Assembly (NCBI RefSeq): GCF_011045125.1
Contig: NZ_JAAKZF010000024.1
Location: 1-64,000, forward strand
DNA length: 64,000 nucleotides
Reading direction: 5' to 3'
Source: Allomesorhizobium camelthorni
GTDB lineage: Bacteria; Pseudomonadota; Alphaproteobacteria; Rhizobiales; Rhizobiaceae
This document shows, in pieces, positions 34,483 to 42,619 of the stretch (within the stretch, counting starts at the first letter, position 1; every line of letters begins with the position of its first letter). The notes under the pieces are model-generated. The model was not told the DNA's origin. It made no database searches and worked only from the letters and a program-made list of their open reading frames with translations. The position numbers and the translations under genes are program-made.

Positions 34483-35778
34483 ATGAACATTCAGGCTGTC
34501 GAAATCGTTCGCGACCACAACACCGCCGGCCGGGATGTCGGCTGCAGGCTCTGCGGATCGCGCCTGCGCCACACGCTGGTCGACCTTGGCATGTCGCCTC
34601 CCTGCGAAAGCATACTGAAGGCCGACCAGATCGACCAGATGGAGCTCTATTATCCGCTGAACGTCATGGTCTGCGACACCTGCTTGCTGGTGCAGCTCAA
34701 GGAGTATGTGAGCGCCGAAACCATCTTCAGCGAATACGCCTACTTCTCCTCCTTCTCGACGAGCTGGGTCGCCCACGCGAAAGCCTATTGCGAGGCGATC
34801 ACCAAGCGGCTCGGCCTGGGAGAGGAAAGCCTTGCTGTCGAACTGGCCAGCAATGACGGCTACCTGCTCCAACACTTCCTCCCGCTCGGTGTCCCCGTGA
34901 TCGGCGTGGAACCCGCCGCAAACGTGGCTCGCGCCGCCGAGGAAAAGGGGGTGTTGACCCGCGTCGACTTCTTCGGCGTCCGGCTTGCCAATCAGATGGT
35001 GACGGAAGAACTGAAGGCAGATCTCATCATCGGCAACAACGTGCTGGCGCAGGTTCCCGACCTCAACGACTTCGTCGCGGGAATGAAAATCCTGCTCAAG
35101 CCGGAAGGCGTCGTCACCCTCGAGTTCCCTCACATCGAGCGGCTGATGGCCGAAAACCAGTTCGACACCATCTACCACGAGCATTACTCGTATTTCTCTC
35201 TGCTGACTGTCGACCTGATGGCGGCCCGCCACGGGTTACGGGTCATCGACGTCGAGGAACTGCCCACGCACGGCGGCTCGCTGCGCGTCTACCTCGCCCA
35301 CGAGGGCAGCAGCCGGGCGACGGAAGACAGCGTGACCGAGCTCCTTGACCGCGAGAAGCGTCACGGGTTGATGGACATGTCCACCTACGCTTCGTTCGGC
35401 CTCAAGGCGAAGCGTGCGAAACGCGACCTCCTGGCGTTCCTGATCGCGGCCAAGAACGAAGGCAAGAAAATCTGCGGCTACGGCGCGCCGGGCAAGGGCA
35501 ACACGCTGCTCAACTACTGCGCGATCGGAACGGATTTCCTCGATTTCACCGTCGACCGGAACCCATATAAGCACGGCCGCTACACCCCGGGCATGCACAT
35601 CCCGATCAAGCCCGTCCAAGCCATCGACGAGGCGAAGCCTGATTACATCCTGATCCTCCCGTGGAACCTGAAGGACGAGATCGTCCAGCAGATGCACCAT
35701 GTCGCCGGCTGGGGGGCGAAATTCGTGGTGCCGATTCCCTTCGTGACAGTCATCGATCCATCGGAGTTGCGGAAATGA
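34483..35778 (+). CDS. Sugar C-methyltransferase (TylC3/NovU-like)
   Basis: The protein has 431 residues in the three-part layout of sugar C-methyltransferases. There is an N-terminal zinc-binding module (CRLCGS, VCDTCLLVQLKEY), a SAM-binding Rossmann domain (AVELASNDGYLLQHFLPLGV, ADLIIGNNVLAQVPDLNDF, DTIYHEHYSYFSL) and a C-terminal domain (GYGAPGKGNTLLNYC, DRNPYKHGRYTPG). These enzymes put a methyl branch on C3 of 4-keto-6-deoxy nucleotide sugars. The frame extends further upstream, but the family starts near the ATG at 34483. It overlaps the next gene by four bases (ATGA). Confidence 0.87.
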   Translation: MNIQAVEIVRDHNTAGRDVGCRLCGSRLRHTLVDLGMSPPCESILKADQIDQMELYYPLNVMVCDTCLLVQLKEYVSAETIFSEYAYFSSFSTSWVAHAKAYCEAITKRLGLGEESLAVELASNDGYLLQHFLPLGVPVIGVEPAANVARAAEEKGVLTRVDFFGVRLANQMVTEELKADLIIGNNVLAQVPDLNDFVAGMKILLKPEGVVTLEFPHIERLMAENQFDTIYHEHYSYFSLLTVDLMAARHGLRVIDVEELPTHGGSLRVYLAHEGSSRATEDSVTELLDREKRHGLMDMSTYASFGLKAKRAKRDLLAFLIAAKNEGKKICGYGAPGKGNTLLNYCAIGTDFLDFTVDRNPYKHGRYTPGMHIPIKPVQAIDEAKPDYILILPWNLKDEIVQQMHHVAGWGAKFVVPIPFVTVIDPSELRK

Positions 35779-36590
35779 AAGTCATCCTTTTTTGCGGTGG
35801 CCGCGGGACCCGCATACGCGATTATTCCGAAAGCATCCCGAAGCCGATGATCCCGCTCGGCCACCAGCCGATCCTGCGCCACGTCATGCAGTGGTACAGC
35901 TATTACGGGCACGACGAGTTCGTGCTGTGCCTGGGTTACAAAGCCAACGTGATCAAGGATTTCTTCCTGAACATGCGGCCTCAGACATTCGCCGACTGCG
36001 TGGTGTCGCATGGCGGGCGGGACGTCCAACTCCTCAACGAGACCGACAAGGACTGGAGCGTCACCCTGCTCGACACGGGCATCTGGCGCAATATCGGCGA
36101 GCGCCTCTGGGCCGCCCGGGACCACGTCAAGGGCGAGAAGATGTTCCTGGCCAATTACAGCGACGGACTGACCGACGTCGACCTGAACGACGTGATCGCC
36201 AAGTTCGAAGCCAGCGGCAAGATCGGCTGCTTTCTTGCTGTGCGGCCGCCCCTCACATACCATCTGGCAGACATCGCCGAGGACGGCCGGGTCCGCGAGT
36301 TCAGGAGTTCGGAAACCTCCGAGATCTGGATCAACGGCGGCTACTTTGTGTTCCGGTCCGAAATCTTCGACTACATGCGCGAAGGCGAGGAACTCGTGCT
36401 CGATCCGTTCAAACGCCTGATCGCCGACAACATGCTGATGGCGTACAAGCACGAAGGCTTCTGGCGGTCGATGGACACGATGCGCGACTGGCAGGCGCTG
36501 GAGGACATGGTGGAGAAGGGCGACATGCCCTGGAACGCCAAGGTCACCGCCGAGAGAAACGGGCGCAACGTAGTCGCGGCCGCGTCATGA
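35775..36590 (+). CDS. Glucose-1-phosphate cytidylyltransferase-like nucleotidyltransferase
   Basis: The protein has 271 residues. MKVILFCGGRGTRIRDYSES then IPKPMIPLG is the nucleotide-binding start of sugar-1-phosphate nucleotidyltransferases. FLANYSDGLTDVDLNDVIAK and WINGGYFVFRSEIFDYM resemble RfbF. It should activate a hexose-1-phosphate, probably to CDP-glucose, the substrate of the dehydratase at 113. It is coupled to the C-methyltransferase upstream and the PIG-L gene downstream by four-base overlaps, so the three act as one operon. Base specificity (CTP or other) cannot be proved from sequence. Confidence 0.86.
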   Translation: MKVILFCGGRGTRIRDYSESIPKPMIPLGHQPILRHVMQWYSYYGHDEFVLCLGYKANVIKDFFLNMRPQTFADCVVSHGGRDVQLLNETDKDWSVTLLDTGIWRNIGERLWAARDHVKGEKMFLANYSDGLTDVDLNDVIAKFEASGKIGCFLAVRPPLTYHLADIAEDGRVREFRSSETSEIWINGGYFVFRSEIFDYMREGEELVLDPFKRLIADNMLMAYKHEGFWRSMDTMRDWQALEDMVEKGDMPWNAKVTAERNGRNVVAAAS

Positions 36591-37240
36591 TGGGGCTTGG
36601 CCTCGCGCGACGCGGGGAGGAACTCTCGGTCCTCTGCCTTGGTGCCCACTCCGACGACATCGAGATCGGCGCGGGAGGCACCATCCTCAGCCTGATAGCG
36701 TCAGGGGTCAGGTTGGACGTCCACTGGTGCGTGCTGAGCGCAGGCGGCCAGCGGACGGCCGAAGCCACTTCCTCGGCCGAGGCGTTCCTCGAAGGCTCGC
36801 GGACCTCGAAAATCGAGATCGCCGAGTTCGAGGACAGCTATTTCCCTTCCCAGAGCCGTGCGATCAAGCAGTGGCTGATGGACGTGAGGGCGCGTGTCCG
36901 TCCCGAAGTGGTCCTCACCCACGCCCGGTTCGACGCGCATCAGGACCACCGCGAGGTCAACCAGCTGACCTGGAACGTCTTCCGCGACCATCTGGTGCTC
37001 GAATACGAGATCCCGAAATGGGACGGTGACCTCTGCCAGCCGAATGGCTACGTTCCGCTCACGGCGGATGTCATGGAACGAAAGATCGCGCTGCTTCACG
37101 AGCACTTCGGCACTCAGCGCTCCAAGGACTGGTTCGACCGGGAGACGTTCGCCGGGCTTGCGAGGCTGCGCGGGATGGAGTGCCGGGCACCGGAGCAATT
37201 CGCGGAAGCTTTCACGCTCCGAAAGACAATAATCTTTTAG
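36587..37240 (+). CDS. PIG-L/LmbE-family deacetylase
   Basis: The protein has 217 residues. LGAHSDDIEIGAGG (His21, Asp23, Asp24) and the later DAHQDH form the zinc site of N-acetylglucosaminyl deacetylases. The LmbE fold removes N-acetyl groups from amino sugars or related groups. Its ATG overlaps the cytidylyltransferase stop. In this setting it may deacetylate a nucleotide amino sugar before further acylation, or act on a glycan intermediate. Confidence 0.86.
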   Translation: MMGLGLARRGEELSVLCLGAHSDDIEIGAGGTILSLIASGVRLDVHWCVLSAGGQRTAEATSSAEAFLEGSRTSKIEIAEFEDSYFPSQSRAIKQWLMDVRARVRPEVVLTHARFDAHQDHREVNQLTWNVFRDHLVLEYEIPKWDGDLCQPNGYVPLTADVMERKIALLHEHFGTQRSKDWFDRETFAGLARLRGMECRAPEQFAEAFTLRKTIIF

Positions 37241-37272
37241 TCGCCGAAAAAGAGCTGATTGTCTCATGTCAT

Positions 37273-37794
37273 ATGGAAAGCTCTTTACATAAAGGCACTT
37301 GGCTCTTGGTGCTCACGATCTGCACTAACGATGCACCAGTGGATAGCGGGCGCAGGTCAAAAAAACGTCGGAATCATGTTGAACTCGGCCGGCGATCTGC
37401 TAACAAATTCCCCTTGTTGTCGTTCTGCAGAACAGAAGCAGCCGTCAAGGTTGCCGGATTTCTTCAATCAATTTTGAAGTCAAGGGGCTTTCATCAAGTG
37501 GACAAACGAGAAATTGCGCCCGGTTTTTCGCTCAGCGAAGCCCGCATTGGTACCGTAGAGGGTGGAGAATCCGGTGTCTTGGTCTGGAAATCCGACCAGC
37601 TCGTCGCGGTCCTGACCGAGATCGACGAAGAGGCCTACTCCACCAAGGGCAAATGGTTCCTCGAGATCGGCTTCGGACTTCTGAGCGGGGACCACAGGAA
37701 TTTCGACACGATCGAGGAAGCCGTGCACTGGGTGGGCAGACAGCTCTTCCCAGTTGAAACCGCAGACGACCGAACGGCCGCAGCCGCGAGCTGA
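37273..37794 (+). CDS. Conserved-looking hypothetical protein, uncertain start
   Basis: The C-terminal two thirds read like a real soluble domain (ARIGTVEGGESGVLVWKSDQ, GKWFLEIGFGLLSGDHRNFD, EEAVHWVGRQLFP). The first 75 codons lie in AT-richer DNA (37241-37490) and look less coding. A GTG at 37498 with AGGGG ten bases upstream is a reasonable alternative start. It ends 16 bases from the end of the convergent aminotransferase gene. No family recognised. Confidence 0.5.
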   Translation: MESSLHKGTWLLVLTICTNDAPVDSGRRSKKRRNHVELGRRSANKFPLLSFCRTEAAVKVAGFLQSILKSRGFHQVDKREIAPGFSLSEARIGTVEGGESGVLVWKSDQLVAVLTEIDEEAYSTKGKWFLEIGFGLLSGDHRNFDTIEEAVHWVGRQLFPVETADDRTAAAAS

Positions 37795-37810
37795 ACCTCG
37801 CAGCCCCCGC

Positions 37811-39178
37811 CTAAGCCTTTGCACTGATCGGAATGATCTCGGCGGGTTTGTCCCCCTTGTTGTAGCGGCGGAAAACCACTTGGGAGGGGCGGCCGACCAG
37901 CAAGCGGTCAGTCCCCGATTCCAGTGCCCGCGCATAGACCGCCAGCGCGCGGTCGACGGCCTCGACCGTCTGCGCGACAGCGGTGTCGTCATGGGTATAG
38001 GAGACGACCAGGGACGGCATGAGCACGCCACGCCTGATCGTCTCCTGCAGGAAAAGGGAACGGTACGCCTGGGACGGTTTGCCGTCAGGATCGAGCGCGG
38101 CGTAGGCCAGGCAGCAGGGACGGCCGACGACCTTGAAGTGCCCGTCCACTCCATGGAACCTGGCTGCCTCTTCGATGCCCTCCCTGAGCTTCTCCCCCTG
38201 ACGGTGGAGGTGCTCGATCACGGGCTCGTCGCGGTATGTCCGCATGTTGGCGATCGCCGCTGCAAGCGCGTGGCTTTCAGCGCCATGGGTCGTGGAAAGA
38301 AGGAATACTCTCGGGCGGTCAGTGTACTCGAGACCCCCGAGACGCATGTATTCACGTCTCCCGGCGAGCGCGGACACTGAGAACCCGTTCGCCAGCGCCT
38401 TGCCGAAGGTCGTCAGGTCCGGCTTGATGCCGTAGAGTTTCTGAGCGCCGCCAGTGTGCCACCTGAACCCGGTGATCATCTCGTCCAAAATGAGCAGCGC
38501 GCCGTTTTCCCTGCAGAGGCGCTGGACTTCATGCAGGAAACCGTCCCGGGGATCATCGCCGCGCGACGGTTCGAGTATCAGGGCGGCCAGCTTGCCAGGG
38601 TAGTTGGCGAACAAGTCCTTCACGCTGGCGATGTCGTTGTACCGGAAGGTGACGGTCAGTTTGCGCACCGCCTCCGGAATGCCCGAGTTCATCGGCGTGG
38701 TTCCGATGAACCAGTCGTCGGTCGAGAAGAACGGATGATCGGCGCAGCAGGCGACGAGATCGCGTCCGGTGTAGCCGCGGGCAAGACGGACGGCACCTGA
38801 AGTCGCATCCGATCCGTCTTTGCAGAACTTCACCATGTCCGCGTCAATGAGTTCCAGGAAAGTCTTGGCGCACTCGACTTCGATCCTGGCTGGCCGCGTG
38901 AAATTCGAGCCGACGTGAAGCGCCTCGGCCGCCGCCCGGATCACCGCGGGATAGGCATGACCCAGCCCGACGGCACGGTTACCCATGCCGTATTCGATAT
39001 ATTTGTTTCCGTCCGCGTCCCATACATGGCAACCGGAACCGTGGTCGATGAAGCCCGGGGCGAGGACCGGATACTGGTCTTCGCCTTTCGCATAGGTGTG
39101 GCAGCCACCCGGGATCAGTTCGCGGGCGCGTTCCTGCAGGCGGACGGATTCTTGGAAACGAAGGCTTTGCTCGGACAT
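37811..39178 (-). CDS. Class III PLP-dependent aminotransferase (glutamate-1-semialdehyde aminomutase-like)
   Basis: The protein has 455 residues. DADGNKYIEYGMGNRAVGLG, FCKDGSDATSGAVRLARGYT, LLILDEMITGFRWHTGG (cofactor Asp) and the Schiff-base lysine in TTFGKALANGFSVSAL define fold type I class III enzymes close to HemL. The context is sugar biosynthesis, not tetrapyrrole genes, and the C-terminus is extended. It more likely aminates a sugar or small acid precursor for the EPS. GGAGAGGTCCGC lies before the ATG at 39178. Confidence 0.85.
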   Translation of the reverse strand: MSEQSLRFQESVRLQERARELIPGGCHTYAKGEDQYPVLAPGFIDHGSGCHVWDADGNKYIEYGMGNRAVGLGHAYPAVIRAAAEALHVGSNFTRPARIEVECAKTFLELIDADMVKFCKDGSDATSGAVRLARGYTGRDLVACCADHPFFSTDDWFIGTTPMNSGIPEAVRKLTVTFRYNDIASVKDLFANYPGKLAALILEPSRGDDPRDGFLHEVQRLCRENGALLILDEMITGFRWHTGGAQKLYGIKPDLTTFGKALANGFSVSALAGRREYMRLGGLEYTDRPRVFLLSTTHGAESHALAAAIANMRTYRDEPVIEHLHRQGEKLREGIEEAARFHGVDGHFKVVGRPCCLAYAALDPDGKPSQAYRSLFLQETIRRGVLMPSLVVSYTHDDTAVAQTVEAVDRALAVYARALESGTDRLLVGRPSQVVFRRYNKGDKPAEIIPISAKA

Positions 39179-39382
39179 GCGGACCTCTCCATATCGCAGC
39201 AAAGTCTACAGCTCCGGTCCGGGATTTCGCGTCCTCCATAGGTCTCATCGCTTAAAACTTATGGAGGAAGCTAGAGGCTGAGAGCCGCCGGATTGATGGC
39301 TTTGCTTCCCGGTTCAACCGTTTTGATGAATCGCCGCCGGGCGGCTGCGGTGGCAATACTCTCTGTCTCCAGGGAGGAGAAT

Positions 39383-40645
39383 ATGGCTGTACTGGTCACT
39401 GGCGGTGCCGGATATGTCGGCAGCCACACGGTTCTGGCCCTGCTTGACGCGGGCGAGAAGGTTTTCGTGATCGACGACTTGAGTTCGGGCGAACGTTCCG
39501 CTGTTCCGATCAAGGCTCAATTCGTCCACGGCGATGCCGGCGACCCCGAAATGGTCCGGAGGCTGCTGAGGATCTACGGCATCGATGCCGTGGTGCACAT
39601 GGCTGGATCCGGTTCGGTCGAAGAATCTGTCAGGAACCCACTCAAGCACTACCGCAACAATACAGAGATCGCCCGCACCGTCATGGAAGCCTGCGTCAGC
39701 GAGGGTGTCAGGCACTTCGTGTTCTCGTCCACGGCGGCGGTCTACGGCGATGCCGAAGGCTGCAGGGAGGACTCAGTCCTGTCGCCAGTGTCGCCCTTCG
39801 GCAAATCGAAGCTCATGGCAGAGGCGATGCTGCGCGATACGGCGGCGGCGCACTCCATCAGGTACGCCGCATTGCGTTGCTTCAACGCCGCGGGAGCCGA
39901 CCCTGCCGGACGGGCTGGGCAAGGAGCAAGATCCGGAGGCCTGATAGAGGTCGCTTGCGAGGCGGCTGCGGGCAAACGGCTTTTCGTTCCGGTATTCGGC
40001 ACCGACTACGACACTCCCGACGGCACCTGTGTCAGGGACTACATCCATGTCAGCGATCTCGCGGACATCCACCGCCTCGCTCTCGAAAGGCTCCGTCAGG
40101 GCGGCAGCAGTTTCGCGGTCAACTGCGGATACGGGCGCGGACGCTCCGTCCGCGAAGTGATCGAGACCGTAAAAAAGGTATCCGGCGTTGACTTTGCCGT
40201 GAAAGTCCATCCAAGAAGGGCAGGAGACGTCGGCAAATCGGTCGCGGATTGCGGCATGCTGTTTGGAGATTTGGGCTGGCGTCCGTCTCGCGACAACCTG
40301 GCCAAAATCGTATCTCATTCACTTGAATGGGAGCGCAATTCAAGCAGGCTTCCCGCCCGGCCCGCCATGCACCCGGAGAAGTTGCAGAAGGATCAAGCCG
40401 GCTCAGCCACGGACCTGACGCCGCGCGAGCACCAGGTGATGCAGCAGCTTTCAAAAGGACTGCAGAACAAGATCATCGCGGCAAATCTTGGCGTTTCGGA
40501 ACACACCGTCAAAATTCACCTGCATCACATCATCAGAAAACTAGGAGCGACAAACCGCACCGGAGCCGCCGCAATTTATCTCGAACGGCTCCCCGATTTT
40601 TTCCAACGCAGCAACGGAGCGCCGTCCGGCTTCAGGAACCATTGA
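39383..40645 (+). CDS. GalE-like epimerase with Tyr-to-Phe active site fused to a LuxR-type DNA-binding domain
   Basis: The protein has 420 residues. Residues 1 to about 320 are a UDP-glucose 4-epimerase: VTGGAGYVGSHTVLALLDAG, FSSTAAVYGDAEG, LRCFNAAGADPAG, CVRDYIHVSDLADIH. The catalytic YxxxK motif reads SPFGKSK, with Phe139 in place of Tyr and Lys143 kept. Residues about 344-405 (LTPREHQVMQQLSKGLQNKI, LGVSEHTVKIHLHHIIRKLG) are a complete LuxR/NarL helix-turn-helix. GGGAGGAGAAT gives an excellent start at 39383. The frame is continuous, with no stop between the domains. I infer a regulator that senses NAD(H) or UDP-sugars rather than an epimerase. It converges with another LuxR-type gene across a terminator. 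Confidence 0.9.
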   Translation: MAVLVTGGAGYVGSHTVLALLDAGEKVFVIDDLSSGERSAVPIKAQFVHGDAGDPEMVRRLLRIYGIDAVVHMAGSGSVEESVRNPLKHYRNNTEIARTVMEACVSEGVRHFVFSSTAAVYGDAEGCREDSVLSPVSPFGKSKLMAEAMLRDTAAAHSIRYAALRCFNAAGADPAGRAGQGARSGGLIEVACEAAAGKRLFVPVFGTDYDTPDGTCVRDYIHVSDLADIHRLALERLRQGGSSFAVNCGYGRGRSVREVIETVKKVSGVDFAVKVHPRRAGDVGKSVADCGMLFGDLGWRPSRDNLAKIVSHSLEWERNSSRLPARPAMHPEKLQKDQAGSATDLTPREHQVMQQLSKGLQNKIIAANLGVSEHTVKIHLHHIIRKLGATNRTGAAAIYLERLPDFFQRSNGAPSGFRNH

Positions 40646-40657
40646 GAGACAATTAAA

Positions 40658-40692
40658 GAAACGGCCCGCCGCCTCCCGCGGAGGGCCGTTTC
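40658..40692. terminator. Bidirectional hairpin terminator
   Basis: GAAACGGCCC (40658-40667) pairs exactly with GGGCCGTTTC (40683-40692) around a 15-base GC-rich loop. It lies between the stops of two convergent genes (40645 and 40715), with A- and T-rich flanks on either side. It should terminate transcription from both. Confidence 0.75.
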
Positions 40693-40714
40693 TCGTAGTG
40701 GCCTGGAGAAAGGA

Positions 40715-41467
40715 TCAACCTTCGGCCAGTGTTCCGTCGGAGAAGAGGTCGTTCAGCTTGTAGGCGACCTCCGTCCGGTTGGTCGCCTTCAGCTTCTTCA
40801 TGATGTTGCGGATGTGGACCTTCACGGTGCTTTCACGGAGATTCAGCTCGTAGGCGATGATCTTGTTCGCCTTGCCGCGCACGAGCTGCTGTGCGACCTC
40901 GGCCTGCCTGATCGTGAACATGCCAGTCAAAGGCTGGATTTCACGGCTGCCGGAGTCTATTAGGTGCCGCATCGAAAGGACGCTGCTGGCCGGGACGAAA
41001 ATGCCTCCCGCGGCCGCGAGGTTTATGGCCTCGACGCAGACGTCGATCCCGACCGAACTCGGAATGTATCCGCGCGCGCCGCATTCGAGAGCAGTCAGTA
41101 TCTGTGCAAGGTCGTCGGTGTCGGCCAGGATGACCACAGGGATTGACTTGAACTCGGTTGAAATGCGCCGGATTTCGTCTGCAATGCCGGGGTCGGTAAG
41201 CCTCCGGCCACCAAGGTTGAAAAGTATGGCACCAAGGGGAGGGTGCGTGGCCCTCTTCCCGCGCCACTCTTCGATCGAACCCACGGCGGCCACCGCCATG
41301 CCGAGCTCGTGGTCAACGAGCGCCGACGCGAGGCACTCGCGGTCGAGCGCCCTGCTGTCCAGAATGAGGAGGCATTCCTTGTCTGCCTCGTGGACATTTT
41401 CCGCCCCGCGAAGGGATCCTGACTTGTTTGCTGAAGTGTAATTATGCAGTCCTGCCGTGGAATCCAT
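40715..41467 (-). CDS. NarL/LuxR-family response-regulator-like transcription factor with degenerate receiver
   Basis: The protein has 250 residues. The first 150 residues resemble a receiver (CLLILDSRALDRECLASALV, IPVVILADTDDLAQILTALE, CGARGYIPSSVG). The strand that should carry the phosphorylated Asp reads GAILFNLGGRR, with Asn in its place, and no histidine kinase gene is nearby. Residues about 185-245 (FTIRQAEVAQQLVRGKANKI, ELNLRESTVKVHIRNIMKKL) are a LuxR helix-turn-helix very like that fused to the GalE protein. It may therefore work without phosphorylation. ATG 41467 is preferred to GTG 41491. Palindromes lie in its leader. Confidence 0.87.
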   Translation of the reverse strand: MDSTAGLHNYTSANKSGSLRGAENVHEADKECLLILDSRALDRECLASALVDHELGMAVAAVGSIEEWRGKRATHPPLGAILFNLGGRRLTDPGIADEIRRISTEFKSIPVVILADTDDLAQILTALECGARGYIPSSVGIDVCVEAINLAAAGGIFVPASSVLSMRHLIDSGSREIQPLTGMFTIRQAEVAQQLVRGKANKIIAYELNLRESTVKVHIRNIMKKLKATNRTEVAYKLNDLFSDGTLAEG

Positions 41468-41492
41468 ACTAATACCCACCCTTTTCCACACA

Positions 41493-41510
41493 GGTCACCT
41501 TGCGGTGACC
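41493..41510. promoter_or_regulatory. Perfect inverted repeat GGTCACC-TTGC-GGTGACC
   Basis: Seven-base arms with a 4-base spacer lie 25 bases upstream of the LuxR-type regulator start (41467). It is a hairpin in the mRNA leader or an operator, plausibly for autoregulation. Confidence 0.5.
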
Positions 41511-41524
41511 AATACAGCCCCTTG

Positions 41525-41539
41525 CAATTTTACAAATTG
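41525..41539. promoter_or_regulatory. Inverted repeat CAATTT-TAC-AAATTG
   Basis: An exact 6-base inverted repeat lies in the AT-rich promoter region of the LuxR-type regulator, 57 bases upstream of its start. The region up to 41749 is markedly AT-rich and probably holds the promoter. Confidence 0.35.
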
Positions 41540-41749
41540 GAAAGTTTGTCACCCACCCCTTGCGAAAGCTGAGGCGCGTTTGCCCAGCTGCATTCTTTTG
41601 CAAGTTCTTCGGTTCGCCGCCGAGAACAGCTTGTACAGATTATGGCTTTTTAAAAACCAGTCTTTAACATGGGTTAAGTTTCCGTAAATTTTTGACCCCG
41701 TGGTTAAAACGGCACAGGTGCGCTTCGGCTGACGGCCGGGTGCCAAAGT

Positions 41750-42619
41750 CTACCTCAGGTATTCCTTGTCGAACCCGGCCGTTTTGACCAGCTTCAGGCG
41801 GCTCATCACATGTACATGACCCGCCCTGAAAGAGACGAGACCGGCCTTGCGGAGTTCCCCCAGCGTGCGGTTGACGTGAACGGTGGTCATTCCAAGGACG
41901 TCGGCAAGTTCATGCTGGGTAAGGGGGCATTCATATCGTCCGTGTGCCGCCAGGCCGATGGCGGAGAGCCTCTCTTCCAGTTCGAGCAGGAAGTGTGCCG
42001 TCCGTGTTATCGCGTTCCGCCGTCCCGCGTTCATCAAATGCTCGGCAAAGATGGCGTTAAGGCGGGCCAGGGAGCAGGCGATCTTGTTGCCAAGGATTCC
42101 GTCCGACAAGACGGCCTCGACCAGTTCCTTCCTGGAAACCTCATAAACGGACAGCTCGGTTATGGAAGCTAGCGACGCGAACCGGGGACCGTCCACGGAA
42201 CGGAAACCGACAATGTCGCCCTTTAGCGGGGTGTCGACTATCTGCCGTTCCCCGTTGTGGAGATCGCGGTAAAGAATGCCCCAGCCCGATTTTATGATGA
42301 AGATCCTGTCATCGTCATCGCCCTGGCGGCATAGCACCGAGTGGGGTCTGTAGTTTTTCGCGGCAACACCCAGGAATTCGTCGGTTCGCCACTCTATCTT
42401 CGACAATGTTCCCCCCGCGGGATGCGAACTTATAAACTGCAAAAGTGCTTGCATGAAAAGCAGCGCAATTGCTTCAATTCCTGCACAACCTACAATAGCT
42501 GAGACCAGAAAGCCAGTTATACCGGCTGTCTGTCCGTTACTGATTTTGTGGGAGCCATTGTACTCGTTCTCAACGGCCCTCATCCGATAGGGGAAGGAGG
42601 ATCTGCTTGCATTCATCAA
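41750..42619 (-). CDS. Crp/Fnr-family transcriptional regulator
   Basis: A cyclic-nucleotide-binding-like beta barrel (KNYRPHSVLCRQGDDDDRIF, IIKSGWGILYRDLHNGERQI, LKGDIVGFRS) precedes a Crp helix-turn-helix (CPLTQHELADVLGMTTVHVN, RTLGELRKAGLVSFRAG). No Fnr-type cysteine cluster is seen. The frame can start at 42619, with perfect AAGGAGG at 42634-42640 but an unusually long 14-17 base spacing. That version adds about 55 residues with a hydrophobic stretch (TGFLVSAIVGCAGIEAIALL). A start at ATG 42454 gives 234 residues, the usual length, but lacks a ribosome binding site. It probably controls EPS genes. Confidence 0.83.
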   Translation of the reverse strand: MMNASRSSFPYRMRAVENEYNGSHKISNGQTAGITGFLVSAIVGCAGIEAIALLFMQALLQFISSHPAGGTLSKIEWRTDEFLGVAAKNYRPHSVLCRQGDDDDRIFIIKSGWGILYRDLHNGERQIVDTPLKGDIVGFRSVDGPRFASLASITELSVYEVSRKELVEAVLSDGILGNKIACSLARLNAIFAEHLMNAGRRNAITRTAHFLLELEERLSAIGLAAHGRYECPLTQHELADVLGMTTVHVNRTLGELRKAGLVSFRAGHVHVMSRLKLVKTAGFDKEYLR

